This document shows positions 53,901 through 64,000 of a stretch of DNA of 64,000 nt, in pieces. Source of the DNA: Liolophura sinensis (taxonomy: Eukaryota > Mollusca > Polyplacophora > Chitonida > Chitonidae). A model generated the notes under the pieces. The model did not search any database. It was not told where the DNA came from and saw only the letters and a program-made list of their open reading frames with translations. The stretch spans positions 16,317,127 to 16,381,126 of the forward strand of contig NC_088297.1 of the NCBI RefSeq assembly GCF_032854445.1, given 5' to 3'. How positions within the stretch are numbered: the first letter of the stretch is position 1; each line of letters opens with the position of its first letter. A program made the translations under genes and the position numbers.

Positions 53901-56900
53901 TCTTGTGTATGGCGTAAAACACCAACCAAATAAATAAAATAAATAAATACTCGGGCTTTTTGTCAGGTACATGTATACTGGGACAGAGGCGGTAGTTGGA
54001 AATGACCTCTTTCATGTACATGAAAAAATATAAATTTTGTAAAATCTTCAACCTTTTTGTGTGTTTGCAAGGTGTTTATTCTAGCAAAATTCTGAGGGCA
54101 TTATTCTGTGTAGACTGATAAAATTATACTTTTTGTGAAGCTCTGAAATGGGTCAGTCTAAAAAAATCAAATCTTGTCTCTAAATTCAAATTGAACACAT
54201 GTATAAATTGCACTGAAAGTTGCTTTTTCATATGCGAAAATGTTGAGGAATTAAAGTAAATGAGTCTTGCATTGCCATTAGACAACAGATCATGCAACGG
54301 CAGCCCGTTGATGACAAAGACAAACTGCTGTACAGGCGTATATACTGTTTTCATTTGCAGAGGTTTCTCTTACAGCTTTGTGAGCAGCAAGAGGTATTCA
54401 AATGTCATCACATTAGCTCACTTCACCCGTGCTATCTGATTAAATGAGGTCGTATTGAAACTGCTACTACCACTGATCTGTAAAGAAACCAGGAAGTAAT
54501 ACTAATTTTTTTGTGGACAACATGCACAAGCGTGAAAATTTTTGGTGTACATTTTTGAAAACACCTCATTTGAAAAGTGCTTAGACTCTTTTTGTTGTAT
54601 GTAATGTCCTACATAAACAAGGTCATATCTCTAAAGCCATTTTAGTTTTTGCAAACGTTTAGCCTCAAAAATTGTTGGACACCCAAACTTTTAAATCAAG
54701 CTGTGTTAAAACTTAAAGGTAACTTGAACAAAAATATGATGGTTTACCAGTAAAAAATTTAGTTGTTATATAAATTTCTTTTATCATTCTTCTTTTGTCA
54801 TACATAAACAGGGTCATGTCTCTAGAGCCATTTTACTTCCGGCAAACATTTGGGCTCCAAAACTGTTGGGCACACAAACTATTAAATCAAGTTGCATTAA
54901 AATTAATAAGTAAATTGAACGAAAATGTGATGGTTTACCCATTAAAAATTTAATTGTCATATAATTGTCTTTTATTCACAGGCTTAAAAACTCTCATTCA
55001 CAGACTCGAAAGCTCTCGGAAAGCATCATTTTGATTTGAATTTTATTAAATTTTTTTTGCACAGTGACAATGTCAGTTTTAACATAAAAGACAAGAAAAA
55101 ACAGAACTACTGAAACAAGATGGTCTTAAAAAATATGGAATCGCTTATCAGATCTGATTATTGCATTTCAGAGTCTTGTACCTGTACTATTTATAGTGGT
55201 AAAATAATTTTTAAGTTTGAAAAACTTATAAAACGTTATAAAGTTTATTTCATTACTGATTTTGAAAGGCAAAACGTTCACAGACGAGGCTGATATTTTG
55301 TGAAGATAATTACTGGGGCAAATTTACGATAATTTGGGCTAAGCAATTATTTTGCCTAAAATCTCTTGCTTAGCCTCTTTAATGGAAAACATTTTCAAAT
55401 ATTGACTTGTATTTCAGATCTATTCAATACATTCGGCTTTGAATAGTTACACATTATTGCAACGTAGGGTAACATCTATGTCCCCAAACAGGCTGGGTAT
55501 TACTTTTCATGAAAGGTTATTGTAGCTGGTAGTAGAGTACATACAACCTCATTTAAATTAAAGTCTTTCACCCTTGTCTATTATAAACTCCAGGGCCCAG
55601 TGTCATGAAGATGTCAAACATGTACAATAATTGCACAGATGCGACAATGATACGGTGATGTACAAAATGATACGGTGATGTACAAAATATCGTATGACAA
55701 ATGTTGTTTGTCCCTTTTTGAAACTGGGCCCTAAATCTTCAAGCATTCTACATTTACATAACTGTATTATGGTTATTTAGAAAACTTTGGAAAAAATAGC
55801 AATAGAAATAAATGTGTGAGCTGAAGTCTGACGCCCCACCCCAAATTAGGGTAACAGTATTTGTGTATTTTGTTACAGAGACAGCGTAGTTAAGCTAATA
55901 TTATTCACCTGCATGCGTGCTTTGATCACATCTATGCATGTTCCCAAAGTATACCACATTTACCACAGAGTGATATGTGTATAATTGTATTTTTATCAAG
56001 TGAAAAGTTGTAATGATGTTACCAGGTTTTAAAATGTTATGTATTTTTAAAAGTGATGACTTCAACAAACACTTCTGCCAGTCATCAGACATGATGTAAA
56101 AGTGTCAAATGTATTAGATTTTATTTACATCAAATTAAAACAACACGGAAGTGGATAAGAGATAACGAATAATTATTTAGGAGTCTAACATTAGGAATAG
56201 TTGCATGATACATAGTCATCTTTATGATGACCTTAGCACCATTTGATGTCTTCATTTTTATTTTGATTTATTTCTTTGATTGGTGTTTTACACCGTACTC
56301 AAGAATATTTCACTGATACGACGGGGGCCAGCATTATGGAGGGAGGTAGCCGGGCAGAGCCCAGGGAAAATCCACGACTATCTGCAAGTTGCTGGCAAGT
56401 TACCTTCCCACGTATTTTTTATTTTGAGCTCATAAAAACGAGTGAATGACCAAAACATTCTGACCCCTGGTAACTATATTTACTTTCATGATTTCACTTT
56501 TCCATTTTCATTTCTAGCAACATTTACATGTATGTATTTTGTTTCATTAATGTTTAATGCTATTCGTCAGAATTTTTAACACTTTGTACACATGCAGCCA
56601 AATTAACCTCAATTGGATTTGAAGCTGTGACATAACTAGTCTAGCTGAAATACTGTAATTGTTCAACTGATTTGCATATTTGCAAGGTGTTTATTCAAGT
56701 ATATTCTGAAAGCATTATTCAGTGTTGACTGATAAATTTCTACTTTTTGCGAAGCCCTGAAACTGGCCAACCCAACCAGTGCAGTTTTGTCCCATCAATT
56801 CAAATTGGACACATGAATAAATTGCACTGAAAGTTCCTCATTCACATTGCGGAAAGCTTGAGGAAGTAGGGTAACCAGATGGGGCCATTTTTTAAATTTT

Positions 56901-59900
56901 TGTTTGTTTTCGAGAAAAAAATTTAACATGTAAAACTGTCACAAAACTGACATTGTAGTGTGTTCTGACAGTGGTCTCGGAGGACGAAAGTACATTGTTG
57001 TTGTTAAGTTAGAGAAGCTTCACATACTACATACTATATATACTGTAAATCTTCAACCTTTTCAACCACTAAAACATTCTTTGCAGAGAAATTTATGTAT
57101 TCAATTACTATGAAAATGACGCCAAAAATGCTACATTAAACTGCTCGATATTTCTCGATACCCCACAGTTCTCTCAGAATATTTCAAAATATTGCTATGC
57201 AATGGTGGTAGAAAAGTGTGAAGAATAAGAGCACATGTAGATGTATTTGTATTATGTATATGTTGATCACCTTCTGCTATTGTTTTCCTGTAATTGGTTT
57301 CCTGATGCAATTTTCTCCCTTCAGACTCATTTAGACTTAGACAAGCTGAACACAGACCGCAGCAGGAAACCTCCAAAGTCACGCAACAAGAATTGCCCTC
57401 CACCGTGGCGAGGATCCGACCCTAAACCCACCGACATCTGGAGAAACAACGTTCTGGACAATGATGATGTTGTCAACTCAGTGGTCAAGCTGTGAGTACC
57501 ACATTTCTTTTCAAATTTGTGACACCTGGTCTGCTCATTTTAGCCGAAATATGTATGTAATTCTAGCAGGAATATTGAGTTTGTCTTTTCTCACATGGTT
57601 AGACCATCTAATGAACAACATACTCATACTTTTCCAAAAGGCTGGTAAAGAAATATTCTACTTTCAACACTACTAATATCTGTCCCAAATTTTAGAAGAA
57701 TTAAAGTAGTGATGGTTTAGTAAGTGGGCGAGTGCTTGGGGTTTAACGTCATACTCAACAATTTTTAAGTCATATGATGAGGAAGGAATCCTCAGGGTGT
57801 ATATAATTTGCCTCCCTGTCGCAGGACGGATTTCCACCACTCCTTATCTAGTGCTGCTTCACTGAGACGACTTACTAAAGGCATGAAAGCTGCCCCGCCC
57901 GAGCCGTTATACTGATACGGGTCAACCAGTTGTTGCACTATCCCCTTCATGGTGAACGCCGAGCAAGGAAGTTTCAACTTCCTCTTTTAAAGTCTTAGGT
58001 GCGACTCGACCCAGGATCAATCCGTTCCTGAAGTGGACGCTCTACCAACTGTGCTACTCCACTCTTATATCTGACTGTCAACATATAATTGAGGGAAAGG
58101 TTTTTCAGTACAATATTAAATACTGATCAAATAATTAATTAATTATATGAAAAATGGAGATTAAAATGAAAGATGACCCCAAAAATAATTGAGCATTATA
58201 GTGATTTTTAATACAGATAATGCAATAACTTATTTCTATTTTTCATGGAACTGAAGTAGGTCTAAGAGGTTGACTTCTTGTTTTCTTCCTACAGAAGAGA
58301 GAGAGGATATTACAGCCACGAGGCCAAGAAAATTACCCAGAATGCTCATAGCCGAGTGAAGACAGGTGCCAATGTGCTAACAAAGGCAAAACGGTCGAAG
58401 TCTGCTCCTGTAAGTGTCAATGACCCAGAGGCTGGATTATGAAGCTGTCTCACGTGCAGAATTAAGTCAGACTTAGTTTTAACTTATAGTATTCCTGAAC
58501 TTAGATTTCAATTTAAACACTGATTTTTATTTTTGTCATAAAGATCTGAAAGATAACTCTTTGTATTAGGACAAAAAGATGTGTATTAAGATAAGTCGCA
58601 TTTTTTGGTGGAATAAATTGTCTTGAAGTTTAGTCAAAGACAGCTGCGTGATCCTGGGGGGTGGGATGTTCATTCAGGGTTGTGGGATGTGACAAAATAA
58701 GCTTGGTCAGAGTGTCCGTAACATCAGTAACATGATGTAAGTCCAGTTCTGTCAGCAACCTCCAGATGGTGGTGGGTTTTCCCAAAGCTCTGCCCGGTCC
58801 CCTTACACCGTATTGCTGGCTGCCGTGGTATAAGTGAAATACTCTTGAGTATGGCATGAAGCATGAATCAGATAGATAAATAAATGATGGAAGTCCAGTT
58901 GCTAGAGAGCTGTTCTTTTCCTCTCCCTTTGCAGTATGAGGCAGAGAAAACATAGCCTTTAGCAGCCAGCACAAACAGTACATTTGGTTAACCTCCTCTA
59001 GTTAAAATGGACGTTTTGTGTACGCTAATTCTTCTAATTTTTAGGACTGCTATTAGTAGTGCTGAAAGCAAATAATTACATTTCTCTGACAGTTTTTGGG
59101 GAAAGTAAAGATGTGAATATGTTGTTCATTAGGCGGATTAACCATGTAAAAACAACAATTATCTGTATTTTGGCTGAAAAGAGCAGACCAGGTGTCCCAA
59201 AAATGAGAATAATTAGGTTAGTGTAATGTCCATTGAAGAGCACTTGTCTTCCACCAGTACTCCATATCTGTATATGACATGTGGGAAAGTTGATCAATAT
59301 CTTTCCAAAGCACAATGGTTTACACCGAACACTATGGTTTCGTCTCCCCCCCCCCCCAAAATGCCCACCATTGTATTAGATTAGATTGAATATACATGTA
59401 ATAGGTGAGTTTTGAGTTTGAACTCTTTTGTTGTTTAAAGTAAAAACAGTCCTCCTGTATTATGTGACTTGTGAAAAATGTTAGGTATAATGAGTGAATA
59501 TTTGACATCGTTGATATCGCTTTCCGTTTTAAATATCTTAATGAGGCACCCTCAAAATAAACCACATTGACTCAAACATTTGCAAGAAATTTGTGTTTAT
59601 GTGTATTTTCAGAGACTGATAGAAACGGCACCCCCTGGTCTGTCATATCTGGACGAACGGCCTCAGTGGGGAAGTAATGTCCATCACAACACGGTCAAGT
59701 TTTCCATGCAGTCTAACATGAAGACCAATGGGTTGCACACAGGCCATGGCAAAGAGAATACGGTTCACTCGGGACGGCCGCTGTCTGCCACAACCCAGCC
59801 CACTACGAAGTCAGCCTTTCAGGACACTCCATCCAAGTCTGCAAGAGACCCACCAAGTAAGGACAAAAGTAGCTCCTTCATACGTGTAACTCTGTTGCTT

Positions 59901-61088
59901 TGTTCCGTAGAAGAGTTGTATGTTTCGTCTGTCTTTTCCCCACAGAATTTTTTTGTGAAATCAATTTTTTGGTGAAACGGAGTCCGGATTGAACTGTGTC
60001 TTCTGTCGGTGTGATAGAAATGTGTCATTTTATTTCACCATAAAGGCTACTTGATGCAGTATTCTGGATGCCATGCAAACATGTTAACGGTTCAAAATGA
60101 ACTTAGCCACGGAAAGTTAACATTACTTTCAACGGACTTCATTTATTCATATCCCATTAACCAAATAGCTGTGACTCCAGTGAGACAGATAAAAACACTT
60201 TTGGGATTGTTAATATGAAATCATTAATAATCATATCAACTGAAAAATCCTTAAGCTCACGATTAAAAGAAAACACACTATGCATGAACAAATAGTGAAT
60301 GAAGGTTTAACCTTTCGGTGATCTCGCGTAACCGAGATAGCACAGTTTAAGCTAAATAAAAACCACACATGGTTGACATGATTGAGAAAATAGAGGTGCC
60401 AACATGTTATCAATTTTAACCAATGTGACAGGAGTTACTTCCGCAACCCCACAGAAGGCTGTTGTTTCCTGTGACATCAAGCAAACATTGATTTTCCCTG
60501 TAGCCATATATGTGCGATGGTACGAATGAAGTGACGTGTTTCCGGTTTCTGTAACATGGCGTACTCCATGGTCTCGTGAGAATTCTGGATCAAAAGTTGA
60601 TTTTTAGAATTACCAAGCAGATAAAAAAAAATGGCTGTGCCTGCTAAAAGGAATACGGAATCAACGCTCATTGGCTGACAGTGGAGATAGAGTTTTGTGG
60701 GATAAATCTTCTAGTCTTGGTCACGCTTGAATAAATGTACCATACCTAAAATTCAGTTTGGGTAAAGTATAGGCTGGACTAACCTATCTCTCACACTACC
60801 CAGTCATAATCGATTCTGCACCCCTTTAAGGTTTGTTTCACCAAACTTTCGATATAACTTAAGTATAATATAGTTTATTTTTTTTTTAACAACCACCAAT
60901 CAAATAAATTAAAACGGATACTCTTATGATGATAATACAGTGCTAATATTTCACAAAAAAAGAAATCTGCCACGTTGATACTTTGAGGGACTTTTATACT
61001 GACCCTGTCTAACCCTCCTCTTTCAGCAACGCCCATGTTCCCTCAGCAGCCATGGAAAGTTGCGGAGCCAGACGAGGAGGATGAGTGA
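47956..61088 (+). CDS. FBXO16: F-box protein of the FBXO16 type, 8 coding exons
   Basis: Exons: 47956-48027, 50519-50554, 51166-51372, 52259-52423, 57325-57491, 58295-58409, 59613-59856, 61027-61088. Junctions are GT-AG with matching phase; 1068 nt, 355 residues. It starts MSMIAKNRLKSSWTPLSNEG, followed by the FBXO16 hallmark LFEERRALVGKWFDKWNSEQ. The F-box (about 78-120) reads LPRFLSIYIFSFLDPRSLCR then QVCWYWKLLSELDQLW and should bind Skp1 in an SCF ubiquitin ligase. Next is KCLRLGWYVPFTPGPYE, then a conserved CPPPWRGSDPKPTDIWRNN block matching the human PPWRSSDKHPTDI. The C-terminal third (from about 220) is basic then Ser/Thr-rich, with an acidic end (EPDEEDE). Substrates are unknown. Confidence 0.93.
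48706..48822 (+). repeat. SINE family 1, degraded copy
   Basis: CTGTCAAGGGTTTTCCTCCG, GGGCTGTGCCTGGTTTTCTG and CGATGTAAAACACCAGTCCA; the tail is at the right. Confidence 0.65.
49838..50278. mobile_element. MITE family A with TTAA target duplication
   Basis: 441 bp between TTAA copies at 49834-49837 and 50279-50282. Inverted ends are AGTAAAAGAAAGCTAAAA and TTTTAGCTTTCTTTTACT. Inverse matching continues inward (GGTGGGCTTTATGG / CCATAAAGCCCACC), so most of it could fold as one long hairpin. TTAA duplication suggests piggyBac-type mobilisation; there is no coding capacity. Confidence 0.85.
51648..51830. mobile_element. MITE family B copy 2
   Basis: Starts ACTGTAATTCTTCAAGCTTT and ends AAAAAAGTTGAGGAATAAGG. 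It shares CCAATGTAGTTTTGTCCCCA and AAAATTGCACTGAAATTTAC with the family; part of the left half is lost. Confidence 0.7.
52660..52762 (-). repeat. SINE family 1, truncated copy
   Basis: TTTGATTTATTTGATTGGTG, TTTTACGCCATACTCAGGAA and GATTATGGTAGGAGGAAACC. Confidence 0.75.
53806..53950 (+). repeat. SINE family 1, well-preserved 3' half
   Basis: AGCAACCTGCGGATGGTCGT, TTTCCCCTGGGCTCTGCCTG and GCGTAAAACACCAACCAAAT, then (AAAT)n. A clear plus-strand copy. Confidence 0.85.
54040..54256. mobile_element. MITE family B copy 3
   Basis: AAATCTTCAACCTTTTTGTG at the left and GAAAATGTTGAGGAATTAAA at the right, with AAGGTGTTTATTCTAGCAAA and ATTGCACTGAAAGTTGCTTT inside. Confidence 0.7.
54590..54985 (+). repeat. 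Tandem duplication with ~195-bp units in an FBXO16 intron
   Basis: Two units share ACATAAACA(A/G)GGTCAT(A/G)TCTCTA, AAATCAAG(C/T)TG and GATGGTTTACC followed by ATTAAAAATTTA-like sequence. Divergence looks moderate. Confidence 0.75.
56262..56418 (-). repeat. SINE family 1, truncated copy
   Basis: TTTCTTTGATTGGTGTTTTA, CACTGATACGACGGGGGCCA and CCACGACTATCTGCAAGTTG. Confidence 0.8.
56650..56871. mobile_element. MITE family B copy 4
   Basis: TACTGTAATTGTTCAACTGA at the left and AAAGCTTGAGGAAGTAGGG at the right, with CAAGGTGTTTATTCAAGTAT and AATTGCACTGAAAGTTCCTC inside. Confidence 0.7.
57724..58062 (-). repeat. SINE family 2, better-preserved copy
   Basis: Ends in the complement of a tRNA-like head: on the minus strand GTAGCACAGTTGGTAGAGCG is a clear A box and GGTCGAGTCGCACC a B-box-like segment. 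The body has GGGTCAACCAGTTGTTGCAC and TTCAACTTCCTCTTTTAAAG; the tail reads GGGGTTTAACGTCATACTCA. Confidence 0.8.
58740..58893 (+). repeat. SINE family 1, 3' half
   Basis: GTCAGCAACCTCCAGATGGT, AGCTCTGCCCGGTCCCC and TAAGTGAAATACTCTTGAGT, then a decayed A-rich tail. Confidence 0.8.
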
Positions 61089-64000
61089 TCATTGTTTTAA
61101 ATTTATTAATTCCCTATTTCTGTGGTAATTGAGGTTAAATTAGCATACTTGTACCTGCTGCTGAAACTTATTATGAAAATTCAGAACATCAGTGTCAATA
61201 AGGTACAGTTATCTTTTTTTTTCTGCAGGAATGACATGTAATTTTTATATAGTTGAAGTCAGAAAATAGAAATTGTTCTCAACAAGAGACAGTAGTTCTC
61301 AAACTACCTGTATCATAAACTGTTTTAGGTAGAAGCATAATTTTTGGATCTACCACCCCTGTAGACTACTAGCTGGCTCAGTGATGAAATGTGTCGGTGT
61401 CATATGGAATGGAGGCCCTTCATTAATGTCCTCAGCTTAATTTTTACTGTAGGTTTGTGCAAAAAGTTTTGATTAGTACAGGGCGAGGTGTGAGACTTTT
61501 TTCCTACACAAACAATGTTACAGCTGAGCTGTGATTAGAATGTGTTATGATTATTCAGCATGTGCATTCAAGAAGGTAGAGCTAATGTTCCCAGCACGTG
61601 ATACTTTTTTTGAAGTGCTATATTAATTTAACATCCACATGTTTATCTCTATTCGAGGGAATATTAATCATCAATATTAGGCGATAAGCGGGGAATTTTG
61701 TAGATGAGTTTGTTTTTACACCCTTGTGTTGTTGAAGTCCACTTGTTAACACATATATGTTGTGCAGCTCAAATCTGCTATGATCCGTTGGCAGATTTGT
61801 GACGATCTTTGCTAAAGGTATATTTAGACACAGTTTTTAGAGCTGTGTCTCGTAATGCGTGGTCAAGCTTTTGTGGCAAAGCTGATGACTGGTTTGCCCA
61901 ACTCAAGTATATAATCCGATTCAATTGACCTGCGATGTAAACAGGATGTACACAGGTGTGCCCATGTGTAAATAATCATAATGGAAAGACAGAAAAATTT
62001 ATACTCCGTTATATATGAAAGTAAATGCAGCTGTGTATAATTCTACTCAAACATTCAATTCTAACAATGTAGTACATGTACATAGAAATAGTTTAACATC
62101 ATGGTGTTGGCATATATCGCTACCAGTATAAGAAATTTTGATAATTAAATGTTTTATGTATCTATGCTTAGATGTATATGAAACTAACCGTCCACTTTAT
62201 TTATTTATTTGATTGTTATTTTACGCCGTACACAAGAATATTTCACTTATACGACGGCGGCCACCATTATGGGGGAGGAAACCGTTCAGAGCCTAGGCGA
62301 AACCCATAATGATCCACATGCTGCTGGCAGACCTTCCCGTGTCCACTTCAATATTGATGTAAGTGTATACAGCCATATCCTTGTTGAGAAGGAATCATGC
62401 CGGTCTAGCCCAGCATCAGTATGTGATGGCCCAGTTTGAAGCCTTTTTATCATTTCAATGCGACATGTAGTAAATGTATACATTTTTAACAGATTAGCAC
62501 ATTATATATTTACAGTTATACAAATTGTTCAAATATTTAATCGTTATGTCTTCGTATATCTTTTATTCACTTTGGCTTATTCTGAATGCTTTTTATTTTT
62601 TTGTACCACTTTGAGCCTTTTTCTCTAGTATATATGTCTTGATTTTTTTGTTTTTTTGAAATCATGTCACTTCAACACAACAATGAAACAACAGAAGCAT
62701 TGAAATAGTTTCACTATAAGCCAGATGGTAGTCTAAGAAACCAGCAATTGTTAATTCCCTCCATGTGCAGCAGGGGTGAAATAGGGCAATATGAAATGGG
62801 GAAAAATCAGGTTCCCCAGGTTTTGTCTATTGACAACCGGCCAATAAATCAGGTTTTAAAGCGCATGCGTGTTATTTGCTACCTTCCTTGCACTGGCAAA
62901 AACAGGAAACTAGGGCAATCTCTGACTAACATTTGCCTTTAAACCCCGATTTAAGTTACGTCTTCCTTATCTGGCAGATATAAATTACCCGCGCAGTACA
63001 AGGGAGTGTGACGAACAGCGAGTTCAGGAAGTCCTGGATTGTGAGCTTAGAGCCTGCCCGAGTTAATTGAATTAGTTTCTGATATGTCTAATGCAAACCA
63101 TCCAGTTGATTGCAGTCTACATTATAGTAGTTGAGCATAACTATGCATACTTATAATATACCTTAATCCGTCCAGACGTATTGTCTTCTCAGCTTTACAA
63201 GCTGGTATTTGATCAGGCGACCCATCGTAGACTGTTGCCAATCAAATGGATCAGGGTGAGCAGCTCTGCATATCAGTGGAAGGGCTTTACCAACCGATTG
63301 GGTAACTATATATATATCGTTGATACCGTCCCTGTTTGTGGGTCAAACAAAAAGTTTGATTAGGCGTGGTTAGTTATTAATGTGACTATGAATCAGTCTG
63401 CAAGCAACATCATTCATGTGTATGTATCATAAATGTTGGCTTGTAAAGTAAATAGGAGCGATTTGAGCTTTTAGACACTTACATAAGAGGTTATGTACTT
63501 TTTGAGAAATCAAGAAAAGAAACAACTCCTTCACATTCCATTTATCAACAAAAACCAGTTTTTTTTTTATGTGAATCATGTACTGATCATATTGTTGGAT
63601 ACTTAAATTTACATTTTTATGTACAAGTAGAATTAAATAAATATTTCAAATACGCTACATACTGTCTTGCATATACATGTACACTTGTATAATAGCAGTG
63701 TGCGATGAATTACCCTTGTTTCTCTAAAGCTTCCTCTTTTTTGTATGTCAGGTTACCTTCCGTCTCTTTAGGGTTTCCCTGTGTCAGTTTGCCATAACCT
63801 CATCCTTTTGTCCCCCCCCCCTCTCCCCAACGTCTTATCTGCTTCCCATGTGTATTTCTCAGGTATTCGAGTGTCTATATGTCTATTTCCTCATGATCTC
63901 ATTCTCTAAGTCGTTCACTTTTGTGTTGCCTTGCATGAAGTCTATTGAGGGTCCATTGCCCTCCACCAATATAACATATCACCCCTTGAGTAACGGTCTG
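61089..64000. other. FBXO16 3' UTR and downstream intergenic DNA
   Basis: No further coding exon or RNA gene is supported. One SINE lies at 62196-62345. The remainder is A+T-rich single-copy-looking sequence. Confidence 0.45.
62196..62345 (-). repeat. SINE family 1, truncated copy
   Basis: TTTATTTATTTGATTGTTAT, TTCACTTATACGACGGCGGC, a CACCATTATGGGGGAGG segment and CTGCTGGCAGACCTTCCCG. Confidence 0.8.

Overview
The window is animal nuclear DNA, most likely from a mollusc (bivalve or gastropod; another lophotrochozoan such as a brachiopod is not excluded). It has intron-rich host genes with GT-AG junctions, A+T-rich introns, many copies of a tRNA-derived SINE, short inverted-repeat transposons (MITEs), and one large virus-like DNA element.

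Layout. 1-112 is the edge of a minus-strand host gene I cannot name; paired E2F-type sites and CCAAT boxes at 1650-1735 look like its promoter. 3848-24878 is a Polinton/Maverick element of about 21 kb, with terminal inverted repeats (TIRs) of about 440 bp and a perfect 6-bp target duplication (ATTATT). It lies inside a ~21-bp minisatellite just upstream of a class A GPCR exon (25058-25775). 26355-27160 is a 112-bp satellite array. 32678-45803 (minus) is a complete Staufen gene of 13 coding exons. 47956-61088 (plus) is a complete F-box gene of the FBXO16 type with 8 coding exons, head-to-head with Staufen. The rest is introns and intergenic DNA full of SINEs, MITEs and minisatellites.

The Polinton. 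The left half reads on the plus strand: a C2H2 zinc-finger protein, a tRNA-Ile-like gene, then protein-primed DNA polymerase B. The right half reads on the minus strand: a PC4-like DNA-binding protein, an integrase with chromodomain, a membrane protein with low-complexity tail, the packaging ATPase, several small virion-type proteins, a penton-like protein, a basic pVI-like protein, the major capsid protein and an adenain-type protease. Most genes are open over their full family length; I estimate about three breaks, so it is a young but damaged fossil. A LINE fragment and an SGNH-hydrolase ORF sit between the right TIR and the PC4-like gene. Notable regulatory signals are a CRE-tipped hairpin and CCAAT cluster in both TIRs, a ~30-bp motif repeated at five gene boundaries, and stop/start (TAATG) gene overlaps.

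Host genes. Staufen is a double-stranded-RNA-binding mRNA transport factor and FBXO16 is a predicted SCF ubiquitin-ligase adaptor. About 2.1 kb separates their start codons and should hold both promoters.
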